DNA of 64,000 nt from Rhodospirillum sp. (GTDB taxonomy: Bacteria; Pseudomonadota; Alphaproteobacteria; Dongiales; Dongiaceae). The stretch is taken from positions 1 through 64,000 of the forward strand of contig PNKY01000007.1 in NCBI GenBank assembly GCA_013822765.1. Direction: 5' to 3'. The notes beneath the pieces were generated by a model that ran no database searches, was not told the origin of the DNA, and was given only the letters and a program-made list of their open reading frames with translations. This document shows, one piece after another, positions 17,322 to 28,022 of the stretch. The position numbers and the translations under genes were made by a program. Position 1 is the stretch's first letter. Each line of letters begins with the position of its first letter.

Positions 17322-18287
17322 TTAGACCACCCAGCGGCTCCTGGTCATCCAGCGATCGTGCCCGCGCTGCTCGCGCAGGACGGTGCCCTTCATCTTGATC
17401 GGCGGGCCGCCGGCCGGCGTGTCGATGGCGGCGAGGGCGGCGGTGAACTTTTCCTCGAACAGGCGGCTGGCGGCGATGCGGACCGGAAACGGATGCTTGC
17501 GGATCATCGCGATCGTCGGATTGGTGTTGATCTCGTAGACTTGCGGCCGGCCGTCGACCAGGCCGAAATCGGCACGGCCGAATTCGATGCCGCCGGCCTC
17601 GAATGCGGGGCGCAGCTCCTCGCCATGGCGGTTCTCTGCGATGATGCGGTGCTCGTCATCATACAATTCCTGCCCGGCGATTCCCCTTTCGCCATCCTTG
17701 GCAATCCACTTGGATTGGTGAACACACAGGTTCGCGATCATTGCAGGCCCGACCCGGTAGGTCGCGAGCTTGCGGAACAGTCCCGCGCGCATCGGCTCGG
17801 CGCAATACTCGACGATCATCAGCTCGCGTCGCGGCCGGCCCTTGACGAGGGCCGCAGCGATCTCGCGCTCCAGGCTCGCGCGGTCGGGGATGAGATCGGT
17901 CAATGCCCCGCGATGCGCCGACTGTGTTCGCAGAAAAACCGGATAGCGATCCGGCCATTCTTCCGCTTCGACGCTCCAGACGTTGAACCGGTTGAACCCG
18001 GTACGGTGGAGCCGGCGCAACAGGCTGAAGCGCTGCGCGACGGTCGCCGGGTCGTTCAGCACGCGTTGCTCCGTTGCGACCAAGTTCCTATGGATGCGGG
18101 CGGCGAGTTCCAGTTCCCAGAAACTCAGCCGATCGAAATCGGTAAAGATCCACGTCGCGCGCGGCAGGAAGCGTGCCCGGAATAGCCTGTCATAGCTCCA
18201 GACCTTGAAGTCCGGCACGCCCGCGAACCGCGGCAAGTTCTTTGTGACGGTATAGCGATGTGCCGCAGTGCAGACGAAACAGATCAT
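17322..18287 (-). CDS. ATP-grasp-like protein of unknown function
   Basis: A 321-residue protein with features of the ATP-grasp fold. A strand ELMIVEYCAEP (155-165) resembles the linker strand, and FGRADFGLVDGRPQVYEIN followed by TNPT (236-258) supplies the metal-binding acidic and Asn residues (Asp240, Glu252, Asn254/256). The usual ATP-binding lysine in the RYPVFLR segment (114-120) appears to be arginine. Such enzymes ligate carboxylates to amines, alcohols or thiols. It starts 109 bp from, and divergent to, two short peptide genes and an HExxH enzyme gene, so a role in modifying those peptides is possible but unproven. The nine-base gap to the patatin gene suggests cotranscription in the other direction. 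The fold is inferred from motifs alone. Confidence 0.6.
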   Translation of the reverse strand: MICFVCTAAHRYTVTKNLPRFAGVPDFKVWSYDRLFRARFLPRATWIFTDFDRLSFWELELAARIHRNLVATEQRVLNDPATVAQRFSLLRRLHRTGFNRFNVWSVEAEEWPDRYPVFLRTQSAHRGALTDLIPDRASLEREIAAALVKGRPRRELMIVEYCAEPMRAGLFRKLATYRVGPAMIANLCVHQSKWIAKDGERGIAGQELYDDEHRIIAENRHGEELRPAFEAGGIEFGRADFGLVDGRPQVYEINTNPTIAMIRKHPFPVRIAASRLFEEKFTAALAAIDTPAGGPPIKMKGTVLREQRGHDRWMTRSRWVV

Positions 18288-18396
18288 AGGACTGCAGAGC
18301 CCCCAAAGCGTCCCGTTCTTGGCACTTCTCAGTGTAATCGATGTCAGTTAGCATAGACAGGCAAGGCAGTGGGGTCATCTACGACGGGGGAACGTC

Positions 18397-18564
18397 ATGA
18401 ACGAGATCAAGCTCGAACCCAGGAAGCTGCTGGGGTTCAAGATCATTGCATCCGATGAAACCACCATGACGCTGCACTCGCCGAAGATCGGGGATAAGCA
18501 GTGCCAAGTGGTCGATGCGGCGCCGGGCGCTGCGAGCTCTGCGCGGGCGCATTCCGAAGCCTGA
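18397..18564 (+). CDS. Short peptide 1, candidate RiPP precursor
   Basis: A 55-residue peptide, too short for routine gene calls, with GGGGGAA at 18386-18392 as ribosome binding site before the ATG at 18397. Residues 10-36 (KLLGFKIIASD, then T.TLHSPKIGDKQC) match the next peptide closely at identical spacing; the C-terminal 19 residues (QVVDAAPGAASSARAHSEA) do not. A conserved front and a divergent tail is the pattern of a leader and core in ribosomally made, modified peptides. It begins an apparent operon with peptide 2 (21-bp gap) and the HExxH enzyme. No function is established. Confidence 0.7.
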   Translation: MNEIKLEPRKLLGFKIIASDETTMTLHSPKIGDKQCQVVDAAPGAASSARAHSEA

Positions 18565-18585
18565 TCAGGGGCGCTTGGGGGAATC

Positions 18586-18786
18586 ATGGACAAGATCGAA
18601 CTCGATTGCACGAAGCTCTTGGGCTTCAAGATTATCGCAGACGACGGATCGACGGTGCGGCTGTCGTCGCCGAAGATCGGCGACAAGGACTGTCCGTCAT
18701 TCAACCAGGATTCGGCGCAGGCCGTCCATCCGAGTGTCGGAGCCGGCCATGCCCTCGCTGCCAAGGTCGGCGTCAAGTCTGACTAA
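18586..18786 (+). CDS. Short peptide 2, paralogue of peptide 1, candidate RiPP precursor
   Basis: A 66-residue peptide with ribosome binding site GGGGGAA at 18577-18583. Residues 10-36 share KLLGFKIIA, SPKIGDK and a cysteine with peptide 1 at the same positions; the tail (37-66) is unrelated, longer, and contains His, Asp, Asn and Ser residues that could be modified. The two genes are an old tandem duplication, since many codons differ silently. The HExxH enzyme gene begins 33 bp after the stop. Substrate status is inferred from this arrangement. Confidence 0.72.
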   Translation: MDKIELDCTKLLGFKIIADDGSTVRLSSPKIGDKDCPSFNQDSAQAVHPSVGAGHALAAKVGVKSD

Positions 18787-18819
18787 TGCATCAGCGCCGA
18801 TTGGCCGCGCGGACAGGCC

Positions 18820-19806
18820 ATGATTGAGGATTTCCAGTTCTTTCCGGATGCCGGCCATGCCGCCCGTTGTGACCGGGCGATGCATATCGGCCTTGCCGAC
18901 AGTCTGCGCCAGATCTGCGATGCCAGCGAGGGCAAGGTTGCATTCGATCGCGCCGCGATCGGACGCCTGATTGGCCAGATCGAAAGCGGCCGCCGGCTTT
19001 CGCCGCACGCCTTTGCGATCTATTACGACCTGGTGCCGGCCCTCATCAATGACCGGCTCGACGATGCGCGCGGGTTGTTCGCGGAGCTTGCGCGCGAGCA
19101 GCCGGTCGAGGCCTCGTTCCGGGTGCTGGCGCTGGGCGAGCCGGCGCTGGCCAGTCAGGCCGAACGCTACCTGCGCTTCATGAATGGCGACCTCTCGTAC
19201 AAGTACGTGTTCCTGCCGCCATCGGCGGAGGAGGTCGCAGCGTTCGGGCGGCAGTTTGCCGGCGTCATGGACCTGCTGCAGCAGGCCGCGCCCGATCTTG
19301 TCGCCGAGCTAAAGGCCCTGATCGCCGAGCTCATCCTGGTCGTGGGCCCAAAGGACGCCCGCGTCCATTTCGACGGCGGCTCCTCCTATCAGCTGTGGGG
19401 CGCGCTGTTCCTCAACGCGGTGCGGCACAAGACCCGCATCGACGTGATCGATTCGCTGGCGCACGAGAGTGCGCATTCGCGGCTGTTCGGGCTGTGCACG
19501 GAAGAGGCAGCGGTCAAGAATCCCGACGACGAGCTGCATCCGTCACCGCTGCGGCCGGAGCCGCGGCCGATGGACGGGGTCTATCATGCGACTTTCGTCT
19601 CTGCCCGCATGCACTGGGCGATGTCGCGCCTGATCGCGAGCGGCCTGCTGACGGAAGAAGAGCGCGCACTCGCCATCCGGGCGCGCGATGCCGATCGGCG
19701 CAATTTCGAGCGTGGCTACGAAACCGTCGCCGCGCATGGGCAGTTGACCCGGACCGGCCAGATCGCCATCGATGCCGCCCGCGCCTACATGAGCGAAGCG
19801 GCGTAG
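18820..19806 (+). CDS. HExxH-motif protein, aKG-HExxH-type peptide beta-hydroxylase family
   Basis: A 328-residue protein. The metal motif HESAH is at residues 215-219 in a LAHESAHSRL helix, and about 25 residues later comes SPLRPEPRPMDGVYHATF (242-259). This pairing of HExxH with an R-P-(E/D)-P-R-P stretch is the signature of the HEXXH-motif family found beside peptide precursors, some members of which are 2-oxoglutarate/iron-dependent beta-hydroxylases of peptide residues rather than proteases. The N-terminal 200 residues are mostly helical. It directly follows two tandem short peptides with a shared front half, its likely substrates. The ATG at 18820 has GGACAGG just upstream. Family assignment is from memory of motifs; the reaction here is inferred. 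Confidence 0.75.
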   Translation: MIEDFQFFPDAGHAARCDRAMHIGLADSLRQICDASEGKVAFDRAAIGRLIGQIESGRRLSPHAFAIYYDLVPALINDRLDDARGLFAELAREQPVEASFRVLALGEPALASQAERYLRFMNGDLSYKYVFLPPSAEEVAAFGRQFAGVMDLLQQAAPDLVAELKALIAELILVVGPKDARVHFDGGSSYQLWGALFLNAVRHKTRIDVIDSLAHESAHSRLFGLCTEEAAVKNPDDELHPSPLRPEPRPMDGVYHATFVSARMHWAMSRLIASGLLTEEERALAIRARDADRRNFERGYETVAAHGQLTRTGQIAIDAARAYMSEAA

Positions 19807-19839
19807 CTGGACCTGCGAGATCGTGCCCGCGCACGCAAT

Positions 19840-20589
19840 CTAGCGGCGGACGAGCGCAAATCCTCGCGTCGCGGTCAGGATTCGGTGACCCGCCGAGTAT
19901 CGCGCCCTGTAGCCGAGCGTTGCCAGCGCCGATCCAATCGCGAACCGGCTGTGGCGCCAGAACCGCGGCGGCTCCCAACCACTGAATAAAGTCGCCTGAT
20001 AGCCGATCTCGATCCGAGTGTGCGGCAGAGCGACGGCGGTGAGCCCAACGAAGTAGTTCGTCATGTCTTCGGGCGGGACATGCATCAGGACGCCGGTGGA
20101 CAGGATGAAATCCGGCTTGCGGTCGCGCACCTCGCGCAGGCTGTCCGGCGAGATGACGCGCAGCATGGGCCGGCGTTCCGCGACGTAGTCCTCCGGAAAG
20201 CGGGTCAGGGCTTCGACGTAGAACCCGTCTGCCACGTCCAGCCCCACATAGTTGCCGGGCTCGAGGTAATCCATGAAAGCTTCGCCAATCCAGAGCGAGC
20301 CGCAGCCGTAATCCACCACGACATGGTGCGGCTGGCATCCAGCGCGCTTGAAGGCTTCCAAGATGCGCTGTGCGCGCGACTTCATGAAGCCGATGTCGAC
20401 GTCGAGTCCGATGTTGCTGTACGTCATCATACCGGCGTCGATCTGCCGCCGGGTCTCCTCGACATAGAACTGGGCATAGGATTGACCGGGATGCGCGGCC
20501 AGCCAGCGTGCATATTTCTTGTTGCGCTTGCGCCGCCGGCGCCGCCATGCGCGCCTCTGAGCCAGCCACGCGCGCAGCTTGCCGATCAT
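19840..20589 (-). CDS. Class I SAM-dependent methyltransferase (paralogue A)
   Basis: A 249-residue methyltransferase with a very basic N-terminus (RRRRRKRNKKYARWL near residues 16-30) and the SAM-binding segment VVVDYGCGSLWIG at about 91-103, followed by NYVGLDVADGF. The C-terminal third has the HTRIEIGYQ and FWRHSRFAIG segments. A clear paralogue, colinear over its whole length, is encoded at 28003-28761. The substrate is unknown. It is convergent with the HExxH enzyme gene (33-bp gap), so a link to peptide modification is possible, but it might equally belong with purH, whose gene starts upstream on the other side. Confidence 0.8.
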   Translation of the reverse strand: MIGKLRAWLAQRRAWRRRRRKRNKKYARWLAAHPGQSYAQFYVEETRRQIDAGMMTYSNIGLDVDIGFMKSRAQRILEAFKRAGCQPHHVVVDYGCGSLWIGEAFMDYLEPGNYVGLDVADGFYVEALTRFPEDYVAERRPMLRVISPDSLREVRDRKPDFILSTGVLMHVPPEDMTNYFVGLTAVALPHTRIEIGYQATLFSGWEPPRFWRHSRFAIGSALATLGYRARYSAGHRILTATRGFALVRR

Positions 20590-20592
20590 GGC

Positions 20593-22176
20593 CTAGTGCC
20601 GGAAATGCCGCGTGCCGGTGAACACCATGGCGAGGCCGGCCTCGTTGGCGGCCTTGATCACGTCGTCGTCGCGCATCGACCCGCCGGGCTGGATCACGGC
20701 GGTGGCGCCGGCTTCGGCGGCGGCCAGCAAGCCGTCGGCGAACGGGAAGAAGGCGTCGGACGCGACCACCGAGCCCTTGGCCCAGCTCGCGGCATCGCCG
20801 GCGGCTTTGGCGGCTTCGGCCGACTTCCACGCCGCGATGCGCGAGGAATCGACGCGGCTCATCTGGCCCGCGCCGATGCCGACCGTCGCGCCGTCCTTCA
20901 CATAGACGATGGCGTTCGACTTGACGTGCTTGGCGACGGTGAAGGCAAACAGCAGGTCGGCAATCTCGCGCTCACTGGGCGCGCGTTTGGTGACGACTTT
21001 CAGGTCGCCCGCGCCGGTGCGCGCGCCGTCGCGGTCCTGCGCCAGGAAGCCGCCCGCGAGGCTCTTGAAGGCGAGACCCTCGGCCGCAGGATCGGGCAAA
21101 CCCCCGGTCTCGAGCAGCCGCAGATTCTTCTTGGCGCCGAGCACCGCCACCGCCTCGGCGGCGAAGGACGGAGCGATGATGACCTCGGAGAACAGCTTGC
21201 CGATTAGCTCCGCCGTTTTGCCGTCGAACGGCCGGTTGGCGGCGATGATGCCGCCGAACGCGCTGACCGGATCGCAGGCGAGGGCGCGCTCATAGGCCTT
21301 GGCCAGATCGCTGCCGCTCGCGACGCCGCACGGATTGGCGTGCTTGATGATGGCGATGGTGGGCGCCTGGAACTCGGCCACCAGCTCGAACGCCGCGTCG
21401 GTGTCGTTGAGGTTGTTGTAGCTCAGCTCCTTGCCCTGCAGTTGCTTGGCGGTGGCAAGGCCGGACCGCTTGCGGTCGGTGACATAGAAGGCGGCACGTT
21501 GGTGCGGGTTCTCGCCATAACGCAACAGCGATTGGCGCTCGCCGGATAAGCTCATGCGCTCGGGGAACGGCTCGCCCAGATCGCCCGCCATCCAGCTGGA
21601 GATCGCCGCGTCATAGGCCGCCGTGCGCGCGTAGGCCTTGCGCGCCATGCGCCGGCGGAAATCGAGGCACGCCGCGCCATCGTGCGTGGTGAGCTCTTTC
21701 TTCAGATCCTCGTAGTCGGCTGGATCGACGATGACGGTGACGAAATCGTGGTTCTTGGCGGCGGCGCGGATCATCGCCGGGCCGCCGATGTCGATATTCT
21801 CGATGATGGTGTCGCGCTCCGCGCCCTTCGCCACCGTCGCCTCGAACGGATAGAGATTGACCACCAGCAGGTCGATGTCGGCGATGCCGTGAGTCTTCTG
21901 CGCCGATACATGCTCGGCGAGATCGCGCCGCGCCAACAGTCCGCCGTGGATCTTGGGATGCAGGGTTTTCACCCGGCCATCCATGATCTCCGGGAAGCCG
22001 GTATGTTCTGAGACATCGGTGACCTGAAGTCCGGCCTGCCGCAGCGCCTGAGCGGAGCCACCGGTGGACAGCAGCTGCACACCGCGCTCGGCCAGGGATC
22101 GCGCCAACTCGATCAGGCCGCTCTTGTCGGAAACGGACAGCAAGGCGCGGCGGATCGGACGAAGCGTGGCTGGCAT
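20593..22176 (-). CDS. purH: Bifunctional AICAR formyltransferase / IMP cyclohydrolase
   Basis: Catalyses the last two steps of de novo purine synthesis. The 527-residue length fits. The N-terminal IMP cyclohydrolase domain (MGS-like) shows [12 protein letters not shown] and STGGS; the C-terminal AICAR transformylase domain shows [12 protein letters not shown] and the active-site KHANPCGVA. The frame ends ARHFRH, the usual C-terminus ending in RHFRH. The methyltransferase gene begins three bases after the purH stop on the same strand, and a heparinase-like gene precedes it by 37 bp. Confidence 0.98.
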   Translation of the reverse strand: MPATLRPIRRALLSVSDKSGLIELARSLAERGVQLLSTGGSAQALRQAGLQVTDVSEHTGFPEIMDGRVKTLHPKIHGGLLARRDLAEHVSAQKTHGIADIDLLVVNLYPFEATVAKGAERDTIIENIDIGGPAMIRAAAKNHDFVTVIVDPADYEDLKKELTTHDGAACLDFRRRMARKAYARTAAYDAAISSWMAGDLGEPFPERMSLSGERQSLLRYGENPHQRAAFYVTDRKRSGLATAKQLQGKELSYNNLNDTDAAFELVAEFQAPTIAIIKHANPCGVASGSDLAKAYERALACDPVSAFGGIIAANRPFDGKTAELIGKLFSEVIIAPSFAAEAVAVLGAKKNLRLLETGGLPDPAAEGLAFKSLAGGFLAQDRDGARTGAGDLKVVTKRAPSEREIADLLFAFTVAKHVKSNAIVYVKDGATVGIGAGQMSRVDSSRIAAWKSAEAAKAAGDAASWAKGSVVASDAFFPFADGLLAAAEAGATAVIQPGGSMRDDDVIKAANEAGLAMVFTGTRHFRH

Positions 22177-22213
22177 GCTGGGCGACTCCCGCGCTGTCGG
22201 ATGAGCGCGCCAG

Positions 22214-23968
22214 TTATCGCTTGCCGCCTTCCTTTTGCAAGGCCCATTTGACCTGGGTGGTGTCGTCCTCGATCACGCCTTGGACCACCAGCTGCTGGGT
22301 GCGCCGGACCATGCTGGACTGGCCCAGATAGATGCTGTCCGCCAGCGACAATTCGCCGCCCTGCACGCGCAAGCGCCACCCTCCGCCCTGCGGCAGCTTC
22401 AGCAGCGCCGCGTGGCTGCTCTGGGTCATCGAGACCTGCACCGCGGGATGCAAATGGAAGCGCAGCGTGAAGGTCTTGCCGCCGCGCCCGTTCAGCGTTT
22501 CCTCGCCGATCAGCTCCAGCCCGTCCGCGGTCAGGAACAATCTCCGGCGATGGGTGAGGCCGAAGGGCTCCTCATAGCCGTTGTGCCGCGCGTCCAGCCA
22601 TTGCCCGGCCTCGGTCTGCTCGCGCCGCACCACCACGGACCGCGGCGTCAGGGCAAGGCCCCCAAACGGCAGCAGCATGCTGGAGTTGGTGTCGTCGACC
22701 ACCAGCGCGGAATGCGCCGCGGTCGCGCGCTGGACCTGGCGCCACTCTTCGGCGATCGGATGCGCGCCGCAGTTGACGATCATGCGCTCCATGCCGTGGC
22801 TGAACTCGAACGACAGCGTGCCGGCATGGGCGTGACCGTCGAGCCCGTGCGGCGGCGGCGCGCCGGCATCGGAGATCAGCACGCTACGGCCGGCGGCCAT
22901 GCGGTGGAAGCCGGTCTGCGGCAGCTGGATGAGATCGCGCTCCACGACGCCGGTCGCGCCGGCGCGCATCAAGGTCATGATGACGGCGCTGGATTCGTCT
23001 TCGGTCGAATCGTTGAACAGCGCGAGCGCGCCGTCGGGATGCGTCACCAGTTTCAGCGCACAGGCGAGATTGCCGATGCTGGAGATCAGCTGATTCGGCA
23101 GCTTGCGCCCGGTCAGCGACAGCACGTGATGCAGATCCAATAGATGCTGCAGCAGGTCCAGCATCACGGCCGGGCTGCGTTCGACATGGCCGCCGTCAGC
23201 CAGGATCTGCGCGTGCAGCTCGCGGTCCAGCAGCGCACCACCCTTGCGCAGCCATTTGTCGCCGCCTTTGGAACCCGGCAGCAGGGCGCCGGCCAGCATC
23301 AGCGCAATGCTGGCCTTCAGCAGCGCCGCGCCGTTGAGGCCGTCCGGCAGCACGCGCGCCAGATGCTCCGCCTGGCGGTTCAGCGGCCGCAGCAGATGCG
23401 CGCGGAACAAGGCGTCGCTGTTGGTCTCCAGGAACGCGCTGTTCATCAGGCAGCGCCGCAGCCGCGCACTCAACAGGTCCGACGACCAGCTGAGGGAATC
23501 GTAGGCGGCGGTGTCGGCGAACCAGGCGAGCACGACGTGGCGTGCGAACTGCCGCGCCGGCGCGCTGCCCATCGCGCGCAGCGTATCCAGCCAGGCGAAG
23601 CTCGCCATCTGGCGCCGCCACCTCTCGGTGGCGCCGAGCGGGTTGTGCAGCGGCTTCGGGTTCCTGAGGACGTCGGCGCCGAAACGGAACTCGCCCGTGA
23701 GCAGCGCGAGACCGGGACGCGGATCGACCGGCCAGGTATCGGTCGGCACGGCGGCCAGCTCGCCGCTCGAGCGCTTGCCCAGGGTCGAGGCATAGAGCCG
23801 GCTGCGATACAGCGGCTGCATCAGGCGCTGCAGGATACGCTGAGTGAGCAGGGCCGGCGGCAGGGCGAACAGGGTCTGCAGGCGCGGGGCCAGCAGCTTG
23901 GGCCGGCGGTTGCCGCGCCGCGCCTTGTGTGGGGGAGCCTTGCGGAGGGGTTCGGCGAGGGCGGTCAT
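22214..23968 (-). CDS. Heparinase II/III family protein
   Basis: A 584-residue protein with an N-terminal alpha/alpha toroid region and a C-terminal heparinase II/III-like beta-sandwich (from about residue 340: [20 protein letters not shown] and LSFEFSHG with the conserved Asn/His-rich turn). In alphaproteobacteria this gene commonly sits beside purH and rpe; its polysaccharide substrate is not known. No signal peptide is evident. The frame is open further upstream, but the ATG at 23968 overlaps the rpe stop by four bases (ATGA), which fixes the start. Confidence 0.88.
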   Translation of the reverse strand: MTALAEPLRKAPPHKARRGNRRPKLLAPRLQTLFALPPALLTQRILQRLMQPLYRSRLYASTLGKRSSGELAAVPTDTWPVDPRPGLALLTGEFRFGADVLRNPKPLHNPLGATERWRRQMASFAWLDTLRAMGSAPARQFARHVVLAWFADTAAYDSLSWSSDLLSARLRRCLMNSAFLETNSDALFRAHLLRPLNRQAEHLARVLPDGLNGAALLKASIALMLAGALLPGSKGGDKWLRKGGALLDRELHAQILADGGHVERSPAVMLDLLQHLLDLHHVLSLTGRKLPNQLISSIGNLACALKLVTHPDGALALFNDSTEDESSAVIMTLMRAGATGVVERDLIQLPQTGFHRMAAGRSVLISDAGAPPPHGLDGHAHAGTLSFEFSHGMERMIVNCGAHPIAEEWRQVQRATAAHSALVVDDTNSSMLLPFGGLALTPRSVVVRREQTEAGQWLDARHNGYEEPFGLTHRRRLFLTADGLELIGEETLNGRGGKTFTLRFHLHPAVQVSMTQSSHAALLKLPQGGGWRLRVQGGELSLADSIYLGQSSMVRRTQQLVVQGVIEDDTTQVKWALQKEGGKR

Positions 23969-24642
23969 GTCCCGCGCAACGCAGCGATGTTGGCGGCGTA
24001 TTTTCCGGGGCCGCCCTGGAACGTGGCGGTGCCCGCCACCAGCACGTCGGCGCCGGCCGCGATCACCAGCTTCGCGGTCTCGGTATTGATGCCGCCATCG
24101 ACCTCCAGGTCGATCGGCCGCCCGCCCTGCGCGTCTGACACGGCATCGATACGCCGGCGCAGCTCCTTGATCTTGCCCAGGCTCGATTCGATGAAGCGCT
24201 GGCCGCCGAAGCCGGGATTGACGCTCATCACCAGCACCAGGTCGATCTCCGGCAGCAGCCAGTCCACGATCGAGAGCGGCGTGCCGGGGTTGAGCGACAG
24301 GCCGGCCTTCTTGCCCAGCGACTTGATCAGCTGGACGGTGCGGTGCGGGTGCGCGCCGGCCTCGGGGTGGAAGGTGATGATGTCGGCGCCGGCCTGGGCG
24401 AACTCCGCAACAAAGGGGTCGACCGGCGCAATCATCAGGTGCACGTCGAACGGCAGCTTGGCATGGGAGCGCAGCGCCTTCACCACCATGGGGCCGATGG
24501 TCAGGTTCGGGACGAAATGCCCGTCCATCACATCCACATGGACATAATCCGCCCCGGCCGCCGCGATCGCGCCCACTTCCGCGCCCAGCTGGGCGAAATC
24601 GGCGCTGAGGATCGACGGGGCGATGCGGGTCTTCTGCTGCAT
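23965..24642 (-). CDS. rpe: Ribulose-phosphate 3-epimerase
   Basis: A 225-residue TIM-barrel enzyme that interconverts ribulose 5-phosphate and xylulose 5-phosphate. Motifs: APSILSADF at the start, [13 protein letters not shown] with metal-binding His and Asp, [20 protein letters not shown] and EVDGGIN. ATG at 24642 gives the standard length. It is the first gene of a unit rpe-heparinase-purH joined by a four-base overlap and a short gap. Confidence 0.97.
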   Translation of the reverse strand: MQQKTRIAPSILSADFAQLGAEVGAIAAAGADYVHVDVMDGHFVPNLTIGPMVVKALRSHAKLPFDVHLMIAPVDPFVAEFAQAGADIITFHPEAGAHPHRTVQLIKSLGKKAGLSLNPGTPLSIVDWLLPEIDLVLVMSVNPGFGGQRFIESSLGKIKELRRRIDAVSDAQGGRPIDLEVDGGINTETAKLVIAAGADVLVAGTATFQGGPGKYAANIAALRGT

Positions 24643-24696
24643 GGCGGATGCTTACCACCCGCCAAGAGTCGGGGGCAAGGAACCGGGAGGGATTCC

Positions 24697-25077
24697 CTAC
24701 GGCGATCCGCCCCCATCGTCTTCGGTGGTCTTATACCGCCCTCGGACCACGCAGAAGCGGTGGCCCGTCGGGGCTTCCATGACGACCCAGGTCTCGACCT
24801 TGCTGACCACCTTGGCGCCCAGCTTTTCCAGGCGCCTAACCTCGGCGGGAACGTCCTCGCTTTCGATGTCCAGGTGCACCCGGCTCGGATGGTCGACCTT
24901 CTGGACCTCGATATTCAGGCCGCCCGGCCCGGGCGCCAGGTGGCGGTAGTTGGGATTGGGCTCCAGCCCCTGCTCCGAGATCGGCAGGTGCAGCGCCTCC
25001 GCCCAGAAATGCGCGGCTCCGTCCAGGTCCTCGGTCTTGCAATCGATGATGAAACCGGCCAGTCCACTCTTGTGCAT
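24697..25077 (-). CDS. VOC family protein
   Basis: A 126-residue glyoxalase/dioxygenase-fold protein. GFIIDCKTEDLDGAAHFWA starts the first module; RVHLDIESEDVPAEVRRLEK starts the second, which ends APTGHRFCVVRG. Substrate unknown. The frame is open 33 codons further upstream, but the ATG at 25077 has a good GGAGG ribosome binding site six bases before it. It is divergent from kbl across 121 bp. Confidence 0.82.
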   Translation of the reverse strand: MHKSGLAGFIIDCKTEDLDGAAHFWAEALHLPISEQGLEPNPNYRHLAPGPGGLNIEVQKVDHPSRVHLDIESEDVPAEVRRLEKLGAKVVSKVETWVVMEAPTGHRFCVVRGRYKTTEDDGGGSP

Positions 25078-25198
25078 CGCTGCCTCCGTCGTATCTGAGT
25101 CTATTAACAACTTCGCCATCCGGCCGACCCCAAATGGAATTTGAGGCATTTGCCCGGCCGGCCTAAAGTCCATCACCCAATTTCATGAGGTATCGGCC

Positions 25199-26422
25199 AT
25201 GCAGGCCGCATTCTATCAACAGCTCGACCAGACCCTGTCACAGATCAAGACCGACGGCTTCTGGAAGGCCGAGCGCCTGATCGGCACCCCGCAGGGCCCC
25301 GCCATCCACCTGGCGGACGGGCGCGAAGTGCTCAATTTCTGCGCCAACAACTATCTCGGCCTGGCGCATGACCCGCGCCTGGTGGAGGCGGCGATCGACG
25401 GCCTGCACAGCCATGGCTTCGGCATGGCCTCGGTGCGCTTCATCTGCGGCACCCAGGACATCCACCGCGAGCTGGAGGGCGAGCTCGCCCGCTTCCTCCA
25501 CACCGAGGAGGCAATCCTCTATTCCAGCTGCTTCGACGCTAACGGCGGCCTGTTCGAGACCATCCTCGGCGAGGATGATGCCGTCATCTCCGACGCGCTC
25601 AACCACGCCTCGATCATCGACGGCATCCGCCTGTGCAAGGCCAAGCGCTACCGCTACCGCAACAACGACATGGGCGACCTGGAAAAGCAGCTGAAGGCGG
25701 CGGACGAGGCCGGCGCCAAGGTCAAGCTGATTGCAACCGACGGCGTCTTTTCCATGGACGGTATCATCGCCAACCTGAAGGCGGTCTGCGACCTGGCCGA
25801 CCGCTACGACGCGCTGGTCATGGTGGACGACAGCCACGCCGTCGGTTTTGTCGGCGAACGCGGCCGCGGCACGCCGGAATATTGCGGCGTCGAGGGCCGC
25901 ATCGACATCCTGACCGGCACACTGGGCAAGGCGCTGGGCGGCGCCAGCGGCGGCTATGTCGCGGCGCGGTCCCAGGTGGTGGAGCTGCTGCGGCAGCGCT
26001 CGCGCCCGTACCTCTTTTCCAACGCGCTGGCGCCCAGCATCGTCACGGCTTCGCTGGCGGTGCTGAAGCTGCTGCGCACCGAGGACGGCGCGCAGCGGCG
26101 CAAGCAGGTGATCGCCAACGGGCGCAATTTCCGGAAAAAGATGGCGGTTCTCGGTTTCGACCTGGTCCCCGGCGATCATCCCATCATTCCGGTGATGCTG
26201 GGCGACGCGGCGCTGGCGACCCGGATGGCGAATGCGCTGCTGGACGAGGGGATCTACGTGATCGGCTTCTCCTTCCCGGTGGTGCCCAAGGGCCAGGCGC
26301 GCATCCGCACCCAAATGAGCGCCGCCCATACCGACGAGCATATCAACAAGGCGGTCGAAGCCTTCGCCAAGGTCGGCTTGGCGCTCGGCGCAATCGGCGG
26401 CAAGAAAAAAGAGGCGATCTGA
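25199..26422 (+). CDS. kbl: Glycine C-acetyltransferase (2-amino-3-ketobutyrate CoA ligase)
   Basis: A 407-residue PLP enzyme of the alpha-oxoamine synthase family that converts 2-amino-3-ketobutyrate and CoA to glycine and acetyl-CoA. Motifs: [34 protein letters not shown] and the PLP-lysine segment [14 protein letters not shown]. Next-door tdh makes its substrate, so the pair degrades threonine to glycine and acetyl-CoA. tdh starts two bases after the stop. Confidence 0.97.
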   Translation: MQAAFYQQLDQTLSQIKTDGFWKAERLIGTPQGPAIHLADGREVLNFCANNYLGLAHDPRLVEAAIDGLHSHGFGMASVRFICGTQDIHRELEGELARFLHTEEAILYSSCFDANGGLFETILGEDDAVISDALNHASIIDGIRLCKAKRYRYRNNDMGDLEKQLKAADEAGAKVKLIATDGVFSMDGIIANLKAVCDLADRYDALVMVDDSHAVGFVGERGRGTPEYCGVEGRIDILTGTLGKALGGASGGYVAARSQVVELLRQRSRPYLFSNALAPSIVTASLAVLKLLRTEDGAQRRKQVIANGRNFRKKMAVLGFDLVPGDHPIIPVMLGDAALATRMANALLDEGIYVIGFSFPVVPKGQARIRTQMSAAHTDEHINKAVEAFAKVGLALGAIGGKKKEAI

Positions 26423-26424
26423 CC

Positions 26425-27446
<1,022 letters not shown>

Positions 27447-27450
<4 letters not shown>

Positions 27451-28022
27451 TCTACACGATCGGCCATTCCAACCATTCCGCCCGGCGCTTCATCGATCTG
27501 CTGCAGGGCGCCGGCATCGACTGCGTGGCCGATGTCCGCTCGACGCCGTTCTCGCGCCGCAATCCGCAATTCAGCCAGAAAGCGCTGATGGCGTCGTTCA
27601 AGGATGCCGGTATTGAATACTGGTTCCTGGGCGATGCCTTGGGCGCGCGGCCGAAGGATGTCGATTGCTACGAAGGCGGCAAGGTCAGTTACGCGCGCAT
27701 CGCCGCGTCGCCGACGTTCCAGGAGGCGATCCACGCATTGATCGACGTGTCGCACGCCAAGCGCATCGCCCTGATGTGCGCCGAGAAGGAGCCGCTGGAG
27801 TGTCATCGCACGATCCTGGTCGGTCGAGCGCTTAAGCAGCGCGATACCGACCTCGGCCACATCCACGCGGACGGACGTGTCGAACCTCAAGCCGAACTCG
27901 AAGAGCGCCTGCTGCATCTCGCGAAGGAAAAGGTCGACTTGCTGAATGGCCGCGACACCGCATTGGCGCACGCCTACGACAAGCAGGGAAAGCGCATGGC
28001 CTATGGCGCGGCTGATCGATAG
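27447..28022 (+). CDS. DUF488 domain-containing protein
   Basis: A 191-residue protein with the DUF488 pattern: IYTIGHSNH at the start, [14 protein letters not shown] near 27-40 and [14 protein letters not shown] near 108-121. The paired cysteines in the last segment are conserved in the family. The function is unknown. The start is GTG at 27447 overlapping the tdh stop (GTGA), so it is translationally coupled to the threonine genes. Its 3' end overlaps the next methyltransferase by 20 bases. Confidence 0.85.

Noticed and set aside
18319..18335. Possible sigma-54 promoter before the peptide genes (TTGGCAC at 18318-18324)
   Set aside because: The -24-like half is present, but the required GC of the -12 half is missing at the right distance.
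18820..19806. Reading the HESAH protein as an ordinary zinc protease
   Set aside because: The R-P-E-P-R-P stretch after the HExxH and the adjoining tandem peptides fit the peptide beta-hydroxylase-type family better, and there is no export signal or third protease ligand pattern I recognise.
24697..25176. Longer start for the VOC gene at 25176
   Set aside because: The extra 33 codons are not domain-like, and the ATG at 25077 has a clear GGAGG ribosome binding site.
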